This document shows positions 18,198-25,347 of a stretch of 47,727 nt of DNA, piece after piece. The position numbers and the translations under genes were made by a program. The notes beneath the pieces are model-generated. The model did no database searches. It saw nothing but the letters and a program-made list of their open reading frames with translations, and had not been told where the DNA came from. Numbering within the stretch: position 1 is the stretch's first letter; every line of letters begins with the position of its first letter. This stretch comes from Candidatus Acidiferrales bacterium (GTDB lineage Bacteria; Acidobacteriota; Terriglobia; Acidiferrales; UBA7541): NCBI GenBank assembly GCA_030037525.1, contig JASHRC010000053.1, positions 1 through 47,727 of the forward strand, in the 5' to 3' direction.

Positions 18198-19946
18198 TCA
18201 CCATTCTTCTAGGAATCGTTCCGGCGAGAACTCGCAGCGCCGTTCGATCGCGTGGATCAGGAGCTCGGAGAGATTGTCGGCCAGCCCCGGTCCTGCACTT
18301 TGCTCAATTCTGCGGACATCGGCTGCGAGCCCCTGGTCGTGAAAGACGCTGGCCAGCCAGCTGGAAAAGTCTCCTCGGCGCGCGTGCGCCGCAATGACGG
18401 AGGGTGGAAGGGTCTTGAGCGGTCCCAGGAAGTCCCGGAGTGCTCGGACGGGTCGACCGACCGGCCTGCCGTTTTCAGTGAATATGAAGGCCTGGTCCGC
18501 CGGCAGGCGAACGTCAAGGTATTTGGCCTTGTGGCGGACGTGTGAAGTCAGGCGCGGTGCGAGGCGAAAACGGCGCAATTGGCCGCGAGCTTCCTCCGAA
18601 CGGGGCAGGATGGCCGCTTCTTCCGGCTCGAGCTGGCTAAGGATTCGCTGCCAGTCGGCCTCGACGCCCGGGTGGCCGGCCATGGACACGAGCGCATGCA
18701 CTTCGGCTGGGTCCGTAATTCGCTTGACCACGATCGCCTCGATCGCCCGACGAACCTCGGGGTGCAAACCGGTTAGCTGATAGGTGATGAGCGTGTAAGC
18801 TCCCAGATTCAGGTCGAGCAGGTCACGGATGTTCGGCCGGCGGAGAAAATAATGTGCTTCGTCGAGCAGGATTCGGTGGGGAAGTCCGGTGGTGCGCCGC
18901 AAGGCGGCCAGCATCGGCAGCAGGGACGAGAGATATTCAAGTTTCTCGCCGTATCGAATGTGCGACAGGTCGATCACCACGCTCATATCCGGATGGCGGA
19001 GAGCTCGCCCAACGTCCGGCAGATCGGGCGGAGAATCCTGTCCGACGAACACGACGACCCCAGGCAACGATTCCAAGGTGCGGTAATCGCCCTCCGGATC
19101 GATCACGCAGAGCGAATATCCCTCGAGAATTAGCTGTTCGGCGGCTAATCCGGCGACCCATGATTTTCCGGATTGAACTTCGCCCGCGATCAGCACGTTG
19201 CGACCCCGAACAGCAACCCGGACAGGATGTCCTTCGGTATCTTGGCCCAGCGTGAGGCGGTAGTGGCCCATTCGCTCCGGAGGCAGGCGCAGCTCGTCGG
19301 TGATCCGCCGAATATAGCCGGCCACGTCCGCCGGGCCCGCTCCTTCCAGAATCTCGTCGGCCCGCTCCTTTAGCGCCGGGCTTCCCCAACCGACAGCGAC
19401 ACCGATCTCGCAAGTCCCGACCAAATCATGATCATTCTCGGCATCCCCGATCCCGATCGTGTTGTGTACCGACAGCCGCAGCGTCGAAAGCGCGGCGCGC
19501 AGCCCAGCGCCCTTGCTCACCCCCTGAGGCAGGACCATCAGCCGGTCGCGATTGAACAAAAGCGACAACGGCAGCTCCAGGTGTCGAATGGCGGCGAGCA
19601 CCTGAGGGGCCGAGCCGGCGCCGGACTCCACAACGCACTCGCCAGCGAGGAAAGCGACTTGGCGGCGCTCGAGTTCGGCGAGAAAGAGTTCCGAAGGAGG
19701 TTCGCCGATCAGACGAGAAGGTCCGTTCGGGAACGACAGCACTGCCCCATTTTCAGCGACGATCGCGTCGAAAAAGTCGACGTCCGGGGCTACCCTCCTC
19801 AAATCTGAGAGAATGCGGCCGGTGACCAGGATGACCACCACTCCGCGTGCGCGCGCCTCTAAGATGGCTGCTTTCACGCCGGGATCGAGCACACCGTTTA
19901 CGGCGATGGTCCCATCGTAATCGAGAGCCAGAGCGCGAAATCTCAT
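18198..19946 (-). CDS. HAD phosphatase-HerA-like ATPase fusion protein
   Basis: This 582-residue protein joins two unrelated enzymes. Residues 1-215 are a Cof-type HAD hydrolase: LDYDGT (Asp9/Asp11), VTGR, the lysine in QGVSKGAG and the metal site GIGDAENDHD are all present. From about 228 a HerA/DUF87-type P-loop ATPase follows, with Walker A GEVQSGKS (255-262), the IDPEGDY signature (283-289) and Walker B RILLDEAH (358-365). The last ~80 residues include HARRGDFSSWLASVF, recalling a DUF5752-like helical domain. There is no signal peptide. The combination suggests a phosphatase controlled by, or controlling, an ATP-driven motor; the substrate is unknown. A 12-bp palindrome lies about 75 bp upstream. 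Confidence 0.8.
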   Translation of the reverse strand: MRFRALALDYDGTIAVNGVLDPGVKAAILEARARGVVVILVTGRILSDLRRVAPDVDFFDAIVAENGAVLSFPNGPSRLIGEPPSELFLAELERRQVAFLAGECVVESGAGSAPQVLAAIRHLELPLSLLFNRDRLMVLPQGVSKGAGLRAALSTLRLSVHNTIGIGDAENDHDLVGTCEIGVAVGWGSPALKERADEILEGAGPADVAGYIRRITDELRLPPERMGHYRLTLGQDTEGHPVRVAVRGRNVLIAGEVQSGKSWVAGLAAEQLILEGYSLCVIDPEGDYRTLESLPGVVVFVGQDSPPDLPDVGRALRHPDMSVVIDLSHIRYGEKLEYLSSLLPMLAALRRTTGLPHRILLDEAHYFLRRPNIRDLLDLNLGAYTLITYQLTGLHPEVRRAIEAIVVKRITDPAEVHALVSMAGHPGVEADWQRILSQLEPEEAAILPRSEEARGQLRRFRLAPRLTSHVRHKAKYLDVRLPADQAFIFTENGRPVGRPVRALRDFLGPLKTLPPSVIAAHARRGDFSSWLASVFHDQGLAADVRRIEQSAGPGLADNLSELLIHAIERRCEFSPERFLEEW

Positions 19947-20018
19947 GACTTCATTTTACAGATTTAACCACCTCGGACCCGGTCCCGGATGCTTCGAACC
20001 GCACGAACTTGCGCAAAA

Positions 20019-20030
20019 GCAATCGATTGC
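20019..20030. promoter_or_regulatory. 12-bp palindrome GCAATCGATTGC upstream of the HAD-HerA gene
   Basis: The sequence is perfectly symmetric and lies in the 157-bp gap between the outer-membrane protein gene and the HAD-HerA gene, both on the minus strand. It is a candidate operator; no convincing -35/-10 pair is visible around it. Confidence 0.3.
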
Positions 20031-20103
20031 ATCAGGTTCGACCTTCCTGAGCATACGGCACTCCGGATGATCGAGGCGGAGATTTTCGTGCGGGTCCTCG
20101 TGC

Positions 20104-20913
20104 TTATTCCGGATTTGTCCCCAGTTCCGGATGTGGCTGGTCGCGATCGTACGATTTCGGAGGCAGCAAAAGCTGGATGCCGAAGTAACCGATGAAATAG
20201 CCGTGAGTTGGGCTGGAGGACTCCAGGCTGCGCCCAGCCATAAAGAGCAGAATCACCGGATTATGGAGTCTGTAGCGTCCCCCGAAGTCAATCGTCGGCT
20301 GGTTCGCCGAAGGGTGAAACGTCCCCTGGTTATACAGTTCCACATCCAGTTCGAGCTTGGGAGTAAACCCGTGCCCCGCAACCAGCCCGGTAATCCAGCC
20401 GTCCGGTCCTTTATGCACGAACTGATACCCGATTTCGTAATTCACGTCGATCGGACCGAATTTCTTTGCGAACTCGACGGGCATGAGAAAGGAATCGCTG
20501 GGTGAAGTGATACCGCGGCGCACGGCATTGTCAGGGTTATTCAGGAAGAGTTGAGGAAAGATGGAAATCTCTAGTCCTTCTTCCCCAGTGTCGTAGAAAC
20601 GCCACTTGACGCCAGGATTCGACTGCCCCAGCCCAAATTTCGTGGCCGAACCGGGATTTTGCACCCGCAACCAGGCATTCTCGTAAGTCAGCTGGATGCG
20701 GTCGCCCACGCCGAAATTAATGTCGACGTCTGGCGTATGAGAAACGGACTGATCGCTGTAGAAGAATGGCATGTAGCCCAGATTGATTTCGAAATTGAGG
20801 TTACCGGGCGTGCCAGGATCATTGGTGTAGTAGGGCGGCCCGCCTTGCGCGAGCGCTCCGCTCGGTGCGAAAAGCAAGACCGTAAGGATGAACGGGAACC
20901 GCAGCATTGTCAC
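20104..20913 (-). CDS. Outer-membrane beta-barrel protein, phenol-degradation (MetA) type
   Basis: The 269-residue precursor has a signal peptide (MLRFPFILTVLLFAPSGALA, likely cut before QGGPP). The mature part is rich in alternating strands such as GNLNFEINLGYMPFFYS, DRIQLTYENAWLRV and VNYEIGYQFVHKGP, and resembles the MetA-pathway-of-phenol-degradation family (PF13557) and acidobacterial relatives. Such barrels are thought to admit aromatics through the outer membrane, which fits the catabolic cluster. It follows the amidohydrolase gene by 86 bp on the same strand. A general porin role cannot be excluded. Confidence 0.75.
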   Translation of the reverse strand: MTMLRFPFILTVLLFAPSGALAQGGPPYYTNDPGTPGNLNFEINLGYMPFFYSDQSVSHTPDVDINFGVGDRIQLTYENAWLRVQNPGSATKFGLGQSNPGVKWRFYDTGEEGLEISIFPQLFLNNPDNAVRRGITSPSDSFLMPVEFAKKFGPIDVNYEIGYQFVHKGPDGWITGLVAGHGFTPKLELDVELYNQGTFHPSANQPTIDFGGRYRLHNPVILLFMAGRSLESSSPTHGYFIGYFGIQLLLPPKSYDRDQPHPELGTNPE

Positions 20914-20999
20914 CTGGTCAAACCTGGGAGAGGGGTGTGCTCGATCGTTGGCGCCTCATAGCTCAAACGTCACGCCGCCGAGCGATCGATGCGACCGCG

Positions 21000-21863
21000 C
21001 TAGCGGGCATCGGGGGAGGGCAGTTCGATGCCGAGAAATTTCGCTGCATTGTGCAGGAGGATTTTGGGCCGGACCGAATCTTTCAGCGGAAGGGCAGCGA
21101 ACTCCTCCAACCAGCGCTCGGGCGTCATCATGGGGAAATCGGTGCCGAAGAAAGCCTTGTCCTGCACCAGGGTGTTGATATTGTGCACGGTCGACTGCGG
21201 CCAATATTTCGGCGCCCAGCCGGAAAGATCCATGTAGGTGTTGGCCTTGTGCCGCAGGACCGCCAGTTGATCGTCGTGCCAGGGCCAGGAAGGGTGCGCC
21301 AGGATGATACGCATGTCCGGAAACCACGCCGCGAGATTGTCGATGTAAGGAATCGGCTTGCAATATTCGAGCGTGATGCCTCGTCCCCCCGGCGAACCCG
21401 CCGCCACCGCCGTCGTGCCCGTGTGAAAAATCACCGGCAGCTTGAGTTTCACGATCTCTTCGTAGATCGGGAAAAACCGCTCATCATTGGGATTAAATCC
21501 CTGCGCGGCCTGCTGGAATTTCATGCCCCGAAGGCCCAAATCCGCGCAGCGCTTCACTTCGTTTACCGCGATTTGGCCCTTCCACGGATCGACGCTGCCA
21601 AATCCAATGAAGATCTCGGGATACTTCCTCATCCACGAGGCCGTTTCGCCGTTGTCGATCTTGACACCGCTTCGCGTCTCGCCGTCGACGTCGAAAATCA
21701 CGGCCATCATTTCGTGATGTTGATACATCTCGGCCATGCCGTCAGGATCCGGACGCCATCGGCCCGTGCTGATGGGGAGTCCGGTTTTGGTAGCCGGTCC
21801 CCAGCCTTGCCGGGCGCGCTCACCCGTCTGGATGTGCGCGTGCATGTCGATAGCTTTCAGCAA
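21000..21863 (-). CDS. Amidohydrolase-2 family enzyme (ACMSD-like), aromatic pathway
   Basis: This 287-residue TIM-barrel metalloenzyme has the metal motif IDMHAHI near the N-terminus, PVIFHTGTTA, the conserved ILAHPSWPWHDDQ and the terminal FFGTDFPMM carrying the catalytic Asp. The family includes decarboxylases (ACMSD, gamma-resorcylate), the PDC hydrolase LigI and OMA hydratases. It does not look like LigI as I recall it, but it is the only non-LigJ amidohydrolase in the cluster, so PDC hydrolysis or aromatic decarboxylation is possible. TTG 21863 is chosen as start because GGGAG lies about 7 bp upstream on the minus strand and the conserved sequence begins there. It lies 16 bp behind CoA-transferase subunit B. 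Confidence 0.8.
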   Translation of the reverse strand: MLKAIDMHAHIQTGERARQGWGPATKTGLPISTGRWRPDPDGMAEMYQHHEMMAVIFDVDGETRSGVKIDNGETASWMRKYPEIFIGFGSVDPWKGQIAVNEVKRCADLGLRGMKFQQAAQGFNPNDERFFPIYEEIVKLKLPVIFHTGTTAVAAGSPGGRGITLEYCKPIPYIDNLAAWFPDMRIILAHPSWPWHDDQLAVLRHKANTYMDLSGWAPKYWPQSTVHNINTLVQDKAFFGTDFPMMTPERWLEEFAALPLKDSVRPKILLHNAAKFLGIELPSPDAR

Positions 21864-21879
21864 GCGAATCTCCCGAAAA

Positions 21880-22578
21880 TCAGCGGGTTGCTTGGGCCGC
21901 TGGCGCTCGATGGAATTTAGCCGGAACGTCCATTTCCCTGCAGCCGGACACGATGTGCAGAGGTGGCTCGGTGTGCGATTGGACGATGGGGGGATCGAGG
22001 CCCGGAGCAAATTCGCGCAGCAGGAGGCCCTGGGAGGTGACCTCGATCATGGCCATATCGGTGAAGATGTACTTCACGCAGCGCGGGGCGGTGAGCGGCA
22101 GGGTGCACCGGTTCAGAATCTTGGGTTTCCCCTTGTTGGTCAGGTGTGTCATGGTCACGATCACGTTGCGAACCCCGAAAGCCAGATCCATCGCCCCGCC
22201 CACGCCGGGAACCTTTTCGCCCGGCGTGCGCCAATTCGCCAGATCCCCGCTCGCCGACACTTCCAGCGCGCCCAGCACCGCATAATCGATGTGTCCGCCG
22301 CGAATCATCGAAAACGACGTGGGATGGTCGAAAAGGCTCGCGCCCGGCAGCAGCGTGACATACTGCTTGCCGGCATTGATGAGATCGGCGTCTTCGTGAC
22401 CGGGTTCGGCCAGCGGCCCCATACCCAGAATCCCGTTTTCGCTGTGGAAAAAGATTTCTCGACCGGGAGGAATGAAGCCGGACACCAGCGTCGGAATGCC
22501 GATTCCCAGATTCACGTAACTTCCTTCCGGCAGTTCCTGGGCGACGCGATAGGCGATCCCTTCCCGTGTGAGAGACAT
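21880..22578 (-). CDS. 3-oxoacid/3-oxoadipate CoA-transferase, subunit B
   Basis: This 232-residue subunit carries the family's catalytic glutamate in FFHSENGILGMG and the nearby VNLGIGIPTLV motif. With subunit A it moves CoA from succinyl-CoA to a 3-oxoacid such as acetoacetate or 3-oxoadipate. The start codon lies 3 bp after the stop of subunit A and its AAGGAAGG ribosome site overlaps the end of subunit A, a clear sign of coupled translation. The meta-cleavage Lig route does not need a CoA-transferase, so this points to a second branch (beta-ketoadipate or acetoacetate). Confidence 0.9.
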   Translation of the reverse strand: MSLTREGIAYRVAQELPEGSYVNLGIGIPTLVSGFIPPGREIFFHSENGILGMGPLAEPGHEDADLINAGKQYVTLLPGASLFDHPTSFSMIRGGHIDYAVLGALEVSASGDLANWRTPGEKVPGVGGAMDLAFGVRNVIVTMTHLTNKGKPKILNRCTLPLTAPRCVKYIFTDMAMIEVTSQGLLLREFAPGLDPPIVQSHTEPPLHIVSGCREMDVPAKFHRAPAAQATR

Positions 22579-22581
22579 GGT

Positions 22582-23283
22582 CTACCTTCCTTCCGTGGTT
22601 ATTTTCAGATACTCCGGATGACGTACCACCTCCACCACATGGTCCACAAAAATTCCCGGCGTGTGCACATCCTCCGGATCGATACCACCCACAGGCACAA
22701 GCTCGTCAACCTCAGCCACCACGAACTTCGCAGCCGTGCACATCGGCACGTTGAAGTTGCGCATGGCCATCCGGTAGTTGAGGTTGCCGAGGCGGTCACC
22801 GCGATAGGCACGCACAAAGGCGAAGTCGGCGTGCAGGGCGTGTTCGAATATCATTTCGCGGCCGTTGATCATCCGGCTTTCTTTGCCCGCTCCGAGTTCG
22901 GTGCCCGCGCCCGTGGGGGTGAAAAATCCGCCCAATCCTGCGCCGGCGGCACGGATCCGCTCGGCAAGCGTGCCCTGGGGCACGATCTCCAGCTCGACTT
23001 CGCCCTTCAAATATTTCTCTTGAAACGACTGGTTGCCCGGATTGGCAGGAAACGAGGCGATCAGCTTTCTCACTTTGCCGTCGTGGATCAGGCCGCCGAG
23101 CGCGTGCGTTCCGCCGCCAGCGCCGTTGTGAACGATCGTCAAGTCCCGTGCACCCTGCAGCCGGAGCGCTTCCAGAATCTGCCCGGGCAATCCCGGATCA
23201 CCGAAGCCGCCCAGCAGAATCGTGGCGCCGTCGAATACGCCTGCGACAGCTTCCTCGCATGTCTTCAGCGTCTTGTCTACCAT
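22582..23283 (-). CDS. 3-oxoacid/3-oxoadipate CoA-transferase, subunit A
   Basis: This 233-residue subunit shows the typical N-terminal GFGDPGLPGQILEAL and the central VPQGTLAERIRAAGAG and GGFFTPTGAGTELG motifs that bind CoA. Together with subunit B it forms the heteromeric transferase. ATG 23283 has GGGG about 5 bp upstream. Upstream on the same strand is an MFS transporter (ends at 23385), so transporter, transferase, amidohydrolase and barrel may share a transcript. Confidence 0.9.
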   Translation of the reverse strand: MVDKTLKTCEEAVAGVFDGATILLGGFGDPGLPGQILEALRLQGARDLTIVHNGAGGGTHALGGLIHDGKVRKLIASFPANPGNQSFQEKYLKGEVELEIVPQGTLAERIRAAGAGLGGFFTPTGAGTELGAGKESRMINGREMIFEHALHADFAFVRAYRGDRLGNLNYRMAMRNFNVPMCTAAKFVVAEVDELVPVGGIDPEDVHTPGIFVDHVVEVVRHPEYLKITTEGR

Positions 23284-23384
23284 GAGCCCCTACAGACCAG
23301 ACCCCCAATGGTCCGCGCAATTTAGCATGGACGCGCGCCTCGTGGTAATTTTATCGCGTCCGCGGCGTTTTTTCGAATTCCACT

Positions 23385-24671
23385 TCAGCCCTCCACCGTG
23401 CGCGCCATATCGCGCTCCAGCCATCGCGCGGCAAGCGAGAAAAGCAGGCCTCCGACGAGCGTGGTGAACGCTGCCGTGGACACGGAATAGCGAATTACCT
23501 CAACGCCCAACCGCGCCCGGTAGTGGTCGTTGAAGACGCCGATCAGGAAGGGCCCCAGGCCGAGCCCGAGGAGTTCGGAAAGGAGGTAGATCACCGAGGT
23601 CGCAAACGCCCGCATGCCTATCTTTACCACCGAGTGCGACACCGCCACGATCGGTCCCACATGCACCGGCGCCGCTGCGGAAACAATCGTGAACCCCACC
23701 GCGCACCAAAACAGGCTGTGCGAGAAAGCGAAGAGCAGCACCCCGGGACACGCCAGGATCGAGCAGATGGCCGATACGTAGATTCTCCAGCGCACGTTCC
23801 TGCGTCCGGTCCAATCGGAAAGATATCCGCCGATGAGCGTCCCGCCCAGGCCTGCCCAAAAACGGATCGAGCCAATGAAGGTGCCCAGGTCCTTGCTGGT
23901 CAGATGATGTATGCGGCCTAGGAAGGGCGCCACCCAGATCCCCAACCCAAATTGGGTAAAGGTCGTGAAGCAAAATCCCAGCAGCAAGATCATGTAGCAT
24001 CTCTGCCTCAGCATGAACCGCAGGGTTTCCCGCAGGCTCTGCTGCCCAGTGTCCACCCGCTTTATTTCGCTTCGCCCGCGCGCCGGCTCCTGGACGCTCA
24101 ACCGGAATAGCAGGGCGACCAACAGGCCCGGAACGCCCGCCACCAGAAACGCGTCGTGCCAACCATATCGCTGGTTCACCCAGCCGCCGATGAACGCGCC
24201 CAGAGAACCGCCAATCACCGGCCCCAGTTGATACACAGCCATGGCTGTCTGACGCTTCGCGCCGGGGAAAAAATCGGAGATCATGGAAGTGGAAGGCGCC
24301 GTGCCCGCCGCTTCTCCGACGCCGACGCCGAATCGCGAAAGCGTGAGTTCCAGGGCGTTGCGCGCAATTCCGGCAAACGCGGTCATGCCGCTCCAGATGA
24401 CCAGTCCCCAGGTGATGATCGACCGCCGATTGCCGCGATCGGCCCAACGGGCCACGGGCGCGGCCAAAATCGAATAAAAAGTCACAAACCCGAACCCGGA
24501 AATGAAGCCCATGGCTTTGTCCGAGAGGTGGTAATCGTGCTTGATGGGGTCGATCAGAATGGTGATGACCGTGCGGTCGAGGAAATTCAGCACGTAGATG
24601 ATCATCAGCAGCACAAGCGCGTAGACCGCCGCGCCGCGCGTTGTCGCCTCCGCGGGGGTCGCCTCGCTCAT
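23385..24671 (-). CDS. MFS transporter, 12 TM, probable organic-anion uptake
   Basis: The 428-residue inner-membrane protein has a 12-helix MFS pattern. Motif A between TM2 and TM3 reads APVARWADRGNRRSI, and the TM4/5 region has GVGEAAGTAPSTSMISDFFP, typical of the ACS/spinster-like branch that carries organic and aromatic acids. ATG 24671 is preferred; a GTG at 24701 right after GGAGG is an alternative that would add ten residues. It heads the minus-strand group with the CoA-transferase and amidohydrolase, which suggests it imports their substrate, though the actual solute cannot be read from sequence. Confidence 0.85.
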   Translation of the reverse strand: MSEATPAEATTRGAAVYALVLLMIIYVLNFLDRTVITILIDPIKHDYHLSDKAMGFISGFGFVTFYSILAAPVARWADRGNRRSIITWGLVIWSGMTAFAGIARNALELTLSRFGVGVGEAAGTAPSTSMISDFFPGAKRQTAMAVYQLGPVIGGSLGAFIGGWVNQRYGWHDAFLVAGVPGLLVALLFRLSVQEPARGRSEIKRVDTGQQSLRETLRFMLRQRCYMILLLGFCFTTFTQFGLGIWVAPFLGRIHHLTSKDLGTFIGSIRFWAGLGGTLIGGYLSDWTGRRNVRWRIYVSAICSILACPGVLLFAFSHSLFWCAVGFTIVSAAAPVHVGPIVAVSHSVVKIGMRAFATSVIYLLSELLGLGLGPFLIGVFNDHYRARLGVEVIRYSVSTAAFTTLVGGLLFSLAARWLERDMARTVEG

Positions 24672-24833
24672 CGCAGCACTGTTGGTCTCGATCGTTTTCA
24701 CCCTCCATCCCGGGCCGAATCGTACGGCGAGCCTAAGCTGTCTCCGCCCATGCGTCAACACTCCGGATCACCGGGGAGTGTCCTGATTTCGGTGCAAGAA
24801 TTACGCACTCTTTCGAAAAAGTAGCGTGTCGAA

Positions 24834-24913
24834 AGCGGCTCCAGCCGCTCAGGCCTCAGGGGTTCAAGTCCCACGCTGCTTCGCTGACGATACGGCACGG
24901 CTGAAGCCGTGCC
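24834..24913. repeat. REP-like palindrome pair
   Basis: Two GC-rich perfect palindromes lie 44 bp apart: AGCGGCT-CC-AGCCGCT (24834-24849) and GGCACGGCT-GA-AGCCGTGCC (24894-24913). The sequence 'ggcacggctgaagccgtgcc' with nearby 'tcaaa' is of a type I recall scattered between genes in Acidobacteriota genomes. Such units can be bred by RAYT-type transposases, but none is in this window. Confidence 0.65.
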
Positions 24914-24970
24914 TCAAACCGCGGCCTTACCGGAGCGCAGTAGACGCGGTTGTTAAAGAGGAAGTACGCA

Positions 24971-24998
24971 TTACTTGCTTCGCATCCGGGGGTATACT
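24971..24998 (+). promoter_or_regulatory. Promoter-like pair ahead of the short leader frame
   Basis: TTACTT (24971-24976) and TATACT (24993-24998) are 16 bp apart. The -10 is close to consensus and the -35 is poor. If active, transcription would start near 25005, about 35 bp before the extended ribosome site at 25041. Confidence 0.4.
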
Positions 24999-25040
24999 CT
25001 TGGCATTCGACATCTGGTCGATATCGGCGCCCTCGCCGAG

Positions 25041-25116
25041 AAGGAGGTGATCCAGTGAGGTACGGTTTACGTTGACGCAGTAGAAGAGGCACTTGTGAAT
25101 ATTGCCGAGTGCCTCT
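25041..25116 (+). promoter_or_regulatory. Possible leader: extended Shine-Dalgarno, six-codon frame and hairpin
   Basis: AAGGAGGTGATCCAG (25041-25055) is complementary to the last 15 bases of a typical 16S rRNA. A GTG at 25055 then opens a frame encoding M-R-Y-G-L-R and ending with TGA at 25073-25075. Ten bases later a hairpin forms between AGAGGCACT (25085-25093) and AGTGCCTCT (25108-25116). The order promoter, strong ribosome site, tiny frame and hairpin looks like a translation-sensing leader, but the next gene starts 230 bp further on and no U-run follows the hairpin. It is therefore only a candidate. Confidence 0.35.
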
Positions 25117-25347
25117 CTCCCTTCGTTCCGTCTGAATTTTCCAATGGTAGGCAGGGATAAATCGCATCGCCGCGAACATGGTAAATGGCGTAACCGGGCC
25201 GCTCCCTAGCATCGGCTGGTCCAACCATCAGAAGTTGACTTAGCCACCTCTGGAGCCCCACGTGTCTCACGCAGTCTGACGGCATGGGTTGCGATCGAGC
25301 GGTTTGCAAAATTACGCTCTGACACATTCCTTCAAGGGAGTTGGTTC

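Larger units (their letters stand above)
24672..25347. other. Long intergenic region between MFS gene and VWFA-family gene
   Basis: This 676-bp stretch holds no convincing long gene. In order it contains an interrupted hairpin (ACACTCC 24758-24764 with GGAGTGT 24775-24781), a pair of REP-like palindromes (24834-24849 and 24894-24913), a promoter-like pair (24971-24998), an extended ribosome site with a six-codon frame (25041-25075), a 9-bp stem hairpin (25085-25116), and about 220 bp in which I see nothing recognisable before the VWFA-family ribosome site. The open frames here look like by-products of the palindromes. Confidence 0.6.

Noticed and set aside
21736-23325. A 529-codon plus-strand frame opposite the CoA-transferase genes
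   Set aside because: It spans two clearly coded minus-strand genes and the gap between them and has low-complexity Arg/His-rich content.
24826-25050. A 74-codon plus-strand frame over the REP-like palindromes
   Set aside because: Its residues come from the palindromic repeats, it has no ribosome site, and such translations recur with these repeats.
25041-25055. A piece of a 16S rRNA gene on the minus strand
   Set aside because: The 15-nt match is limited to the anti-Shine-Dalgarno tail; upstream and downstream sequence has no further rRNA similarity. An extended ribosome site explains it better.
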